Assembly: GCF_051014685.1 (NCBI RefSeq)
Contig: NW_027478927.1
Span: 1 to 64,000, forward strand
Direction of reading: 5' to 3'
Source: Ptiloglossa arizonensis
Taxonomy: Eukaryota > Arthropoda > Insecta > Hymenoptera > Colletidae
DNA length: 64,000 nt
The notes beneath the pieces were generated by a model. It did no database searches and had not been told where the DNA came from. It saw only the letters and a program-made list of their open reading frames with translations. Each line of letters starts with the position of its first letter. The first letter of the stretch is position 1. The position numbers were made by a program, and so were the translations under genes. This document shows, piece by piece, positions 61,130-64,000 of the stretch.

Positions 61130-63707
61130 CCTAGGGAAAAAATACACACACCGTTGTAATCGGGCGAGTTTCTACTTTCAGACTCAGCAGGAATTTTTGG
61201 GTTTGGTCAAACCGTTCGCGAGATATGGGACTTTGAAGCTAAGAAATGGTTGAGAAGACAACAAATTTTTCCCAATTCTGCTGCTCAAAACGCTTAACCA
61301 GAATGGGCTAGGGAAAAATACACATACCGTTGTAATCGGGCGAGTTTCTACTTTCACACGCAACAGGAATTTTTCGGTTAGCTCAATCCGTTCGCGAGGT
61401 ATGGCAGATTGAAGCCAAGAAATGGTTGATAAGGCAAAAAATTTTTCGCAATTCTGCTGCTCCAAACGCTTAACCAGAATGGCCTAGGGAAAAAATACAC
61501 ATACCGTTGTAATCGGGCGAGTTCCTACTTTCAGATGCAACAGGAATTTTTGGGTTAGGTCAATCCGTTCGCGAGATATGGGAGTTTGAAGCCAAGAAAT
61601 GGTTGAGAAGGCAAAAAATTTTTCGCAATTCTGCTTCTCCAAACGCTTAACCAGAATGGCCTAGGGAAAAAATACACATACCGTTGTAATCGGGCGAGTT
61701 TCTACTTTCAGATGCAATAGGAATTTTTGGGTTATGTCAATCCGTTCGCGAGATATGGGAGTTTGAAGCGAAGAAATGGTTGAGAAGGCAAAACGTTTTT
61801 CGCAATTCTGCTGCTCCAAACGCTTAACCAGAATGGCCTAGGGAAAAAATACACACACCGTTGTAATCGGGCGAGTTTCTACTTTCAGATGCAACAGGAA
61901 TTTTTGGGTTAGGTCAATCCGTTCGCGAGATATGGGAGTTTGAAGCTAAGAAATGGTAGAGAAGACAACAAATTTTTCGCACTTCTGCTGCTCCAAACGC
62001 TTAGCCAGAATGGGCTAGGGAAAAAATACGCATTCCGTTGTAATCGGGCGAGTTTCTACTTTCAGAGTCAGCAGGAATTTTTGGGTTTGGTCAAACCGTT
62101 CGCGAGATATGGGACTTTGAAGCTAAGAAATGGTTGAGAAGACAACAAATTTTTCCCAATTCTGCTGCTCCAAACGCTTAACCAGAATGGGCTAGGGAAA
62201 AAATACACATACCGATGTAATCGGGCGAGTTTCTACTTTCACACGCAACAGGAATTTTTGGGTTAGGTCAATCCGTTCCCTAGGTATGGCAGATTGAAGC
62301 CAAGAAATGGTTGAGAAGGCAAAAAATGTTTCGCAATTCTGCTGCTCCAAACGCTTAACCAGAATGGCCTAGGGAGAAAATACACATACGGCTGTAATCG
62401 GGCGAGTTTCTACTTTCAGATGCAATAGGAATTTTTGGGTTAGGTCAATCCGTTCGCGAGATATGGGAGTTTGAAGCCAAGAAATGGTAGAGAAGGCAAA
62501 AAATTTTTCACAATTCTGCTGCTCCAAACGCTTAACCAGAATGGCCTAGGGAAAAAATACACATACCGTTGTAATCGGGCGAGTTTCTACTTTCAGGTGC
62601 AATAGGAATTTTTGGGTTAGGCCAATCCGTCGCGAGATATGGGAGTTTCAAACCAAGAAATGGTTGAGAAGGCAAAAAATTTTTCGCAATTCTGCTGCTC
62701 CAAACGCTTAACCAGAATGGCCTAGGGAAAAAATACACTTACCGTTGTAATCGGGCGAGTTTCTACTTTCAGATGCAACAGGAATTTTTGGGTTAGGTCA
62801 ATACGTTCGCGAGATATGGGACTTTGAAGCTAAGAAATGGTTGAGAAGACAACAAATTTTTCGCAATTCTGCTGCTCCAAACGCTTAACCAGAATGGGCT
62901 AGGGAAAAAATACACATACCGTTGTAATCGGGCGAGTTTCTACTTTCACACGCAACAGGAATTTTTGGGTTAGGTCAATCCGTTCGCGAGATATGGCAGA
63001 TTGAAGCCAAGAAATGGTTGATAAGGCAAAAAATTTTTCGCAATTCTGCTGCTCCAAACGCTTAACCAGAATGGCCTAGGGAAAAAATACACATACCGTT
63101 GTAATCGGGCGAGTTTCTACTTTCACACGCAACAGGAATTTTTGGGTTAGGTCAATCCGTTCGCGAGATATGGCGGTTTGAATCCAAGAAATGGTTGAGA
63201 AGGGAAAAAATTTTTCGCAATTCTGCTGCCCCAAACGCTTAACCAGAATGGTCTAAGGAGAAAGTACACATACCGTTGTAATCGGGCGAGCTTCTACTTT
63301 CAGATGCAGTAGGAATTTTTGGGTTAGGTCAATCCGTTCGCGAGATATGGCAGATTGAAGCCGAGAAATGGTTGATAAGGCAAAAAATTTTTCGCAATTC
63401 TGCTGCTCCAAACGCTTAACCAGAATGGCCTAGGCAAAAATACACATACCGTTGTAATCGGGCGAGTTTCTACTTTCAGGTGCAATAGGAATTTTTGGGT
63501 TAGGTCAATCCGTTCGCGAGATATGGCGGTTTGAAGCCAAGAAATGGTTGAGAAGGGAAAAAATTTTTCGCAATTCTGCTGCTCCAAACGCTTAACCAGA
63601 ATGGTCTAAGGAGAAAATACACATACCGTTGCAATCGGGCGAGTTTCTACTTTCAGATGCAGTAGGAATTTTTGGGTTATGTCAATCCGTTCGCGAGATA
63701 TGGGAGT
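61130..63707 (+). repeat. 4,067 bp twenty-three-monomer duplication, copy B
   Basis: Partner of 57,063-59,640. Agreement ends near 63,708, where copy A has gaagcgaag and gcaaaacg and this copy has gaagccaag and gcataacat. Confidence 0.85.
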
Positions 63708-64000
63708 TTGAAGCCAAGAAATGGTTGAGAAGGCATAACATTTTTCGCAATTCTGCTGCTCCAAACGCTTAACAAGAATGGCCTAGTGAATAAATACGCA
63801 TATCGTTGTAATCGGGCGAGTTTCTACTTTCAGACGCAGCAGGAATTTTTGGGTTTGGTCAATCCGTTCGCGAGATATGGGAGTTTGAAGCTAAGAAATG
63901 GTTGAGAAGACAACAAATTTTTCGCACTTCTGCTGCTCCAAACGCTTAACCAGAATGGCCTAGGGAAAAAATACACATACCGTTGTAATCGGGCGAGTTT
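63708..64000 (+). repeat. Array continues to the window edge
   Basis: The last 293 bases are ordinary monomers (cttaacaagaatgg with tagtgaataaatacgcatatcg, then a gaagctaag/gaagacaac unit), cut 18 bases into a new monomer starting at 63,983. There is no sign of an array boundary. Confidence 0.95.

Larger units (their letters stand above)
1..64000 (+). repeat. 177 bp tandem satellite array filling the whole window
   Basis: Seen directly: the motif ttgtaatcgggcgag starts at 1, 178 (as ttgtactcgggcgag), 355 and 532, and then about every 177 bp to 63,983, giving about 362 head-to-tail monomers on one strand. No stretch of non-satellite sequence was found. Typical monomers are 177 bp. A common subtype is 176 bp, having ccgtcgcgag in place of ccgttcgcgag. 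Neighbouring monomers differ at several to about twenty positions, while monomers a fixed number of units apart can be identical, which is the signature of higher-order repeats. Known context: satellites of 150-180 bp with HORs are usual at centromeres and pericentromeric heterochromatin of animals and plants. The centromeric assignment is inference; the family and species are not recognised. Confidence 0.98.

Noticed and set aside
1..64000. CRISPR array
   Set aside because: Repeats are contiguous 177 bp units with no unique spacers of regular length between short repeats.
1..64000. Insertion of a transposable element within the array
   Set aside because: The 177 bp phase can be followed from base 1 to base 64,000 with only small indels and whole-monomer steps; no inserted foreign segment, target-site duplication or terminal repeat was seen.

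Overview
The whole window is one uninterrupted tandem satellite DNA array from a eukaryotic genome. There are no supportable genes, RNA genes, transposons or CRISPR arrays, and no unique sequence at either end. The first base and the last base both lie inside the array, so it is longer than 64 kb. The basic unit is a 177 bp monomer at about 42% GC. Counting phase from the first to the last unit gives about 362 monomers, all on the same strand, with a mean length of about 176.75 bp. I do not recognise the satellite family. Length, head-to-tail order, A/T tracts and multi-kilobase higher-order repeats (HORs) are typical of centromeric or pericentromeric heterochromatin. The species cannot be named from the sequence. 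CpG is not depleted in the monomer (8 seen, about 7.8 expected), which argues weakly against long-term heavy CpG methylation.

Monomer numbering used below: base 1 is the first t of ttgtaatcgggcgag, which is window base 1. Landmarks are a T tract (39-45), a TCGCGA palindrome (63-68) inside a CENP-B-box-like motif (61-77), an A6T5 tract (107-117), a CCTAGG palindrome (154-159), an A6 tract (161-166), and a second, weaker box-like motif across the unit junction (173 to 12 of the next unit).

Layout. 1-9,141: left zone with gttacaatag monomers and a 21-monomer (3,715 bp) spaced duplication. 9,142-18,240: zone marked by a shortened poly-A/gcat junction and 7-, 10-, 14- and 24-monomer mosaic duplications. 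18,241-22,724: mixed monomers with a 531 bp three-monomer HOR. 22,725-26,067: 1,589 bp tandem duplication, one copy of which contains an indel-rich 300 bp patch. 26,650-29,595: 1,592 bp nine-monomer duplication. 29,878-35,260: 2,652 bp fifteen-monomer tandem duplication with no difference found. 35,745-45,189: older mosaic with 18-, 19- and 20-monomer offsets. 44,520-46,645: 1,062 bp six-monomer tandem duplication. 45,190-54,429: 4,598 bp twenty-six-monomer tandem duplication, about 99.8% identical. 54,430-57,062: mosaic. 57,063-63,707: 4,067 bp twenty-three-monomer duplication with an internal third partial copy.

No gene network is present. What the sequence records is repeated unequal exchange and local conversion within a satellite array. 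All boundaries were set by reading offsets by eye and should be taken as accurate to about 20 bp unless stated. The open frames of 60-123 codons seen on both strands are by-products of a 177 bp (59-codon) period and are not annotated as genes.
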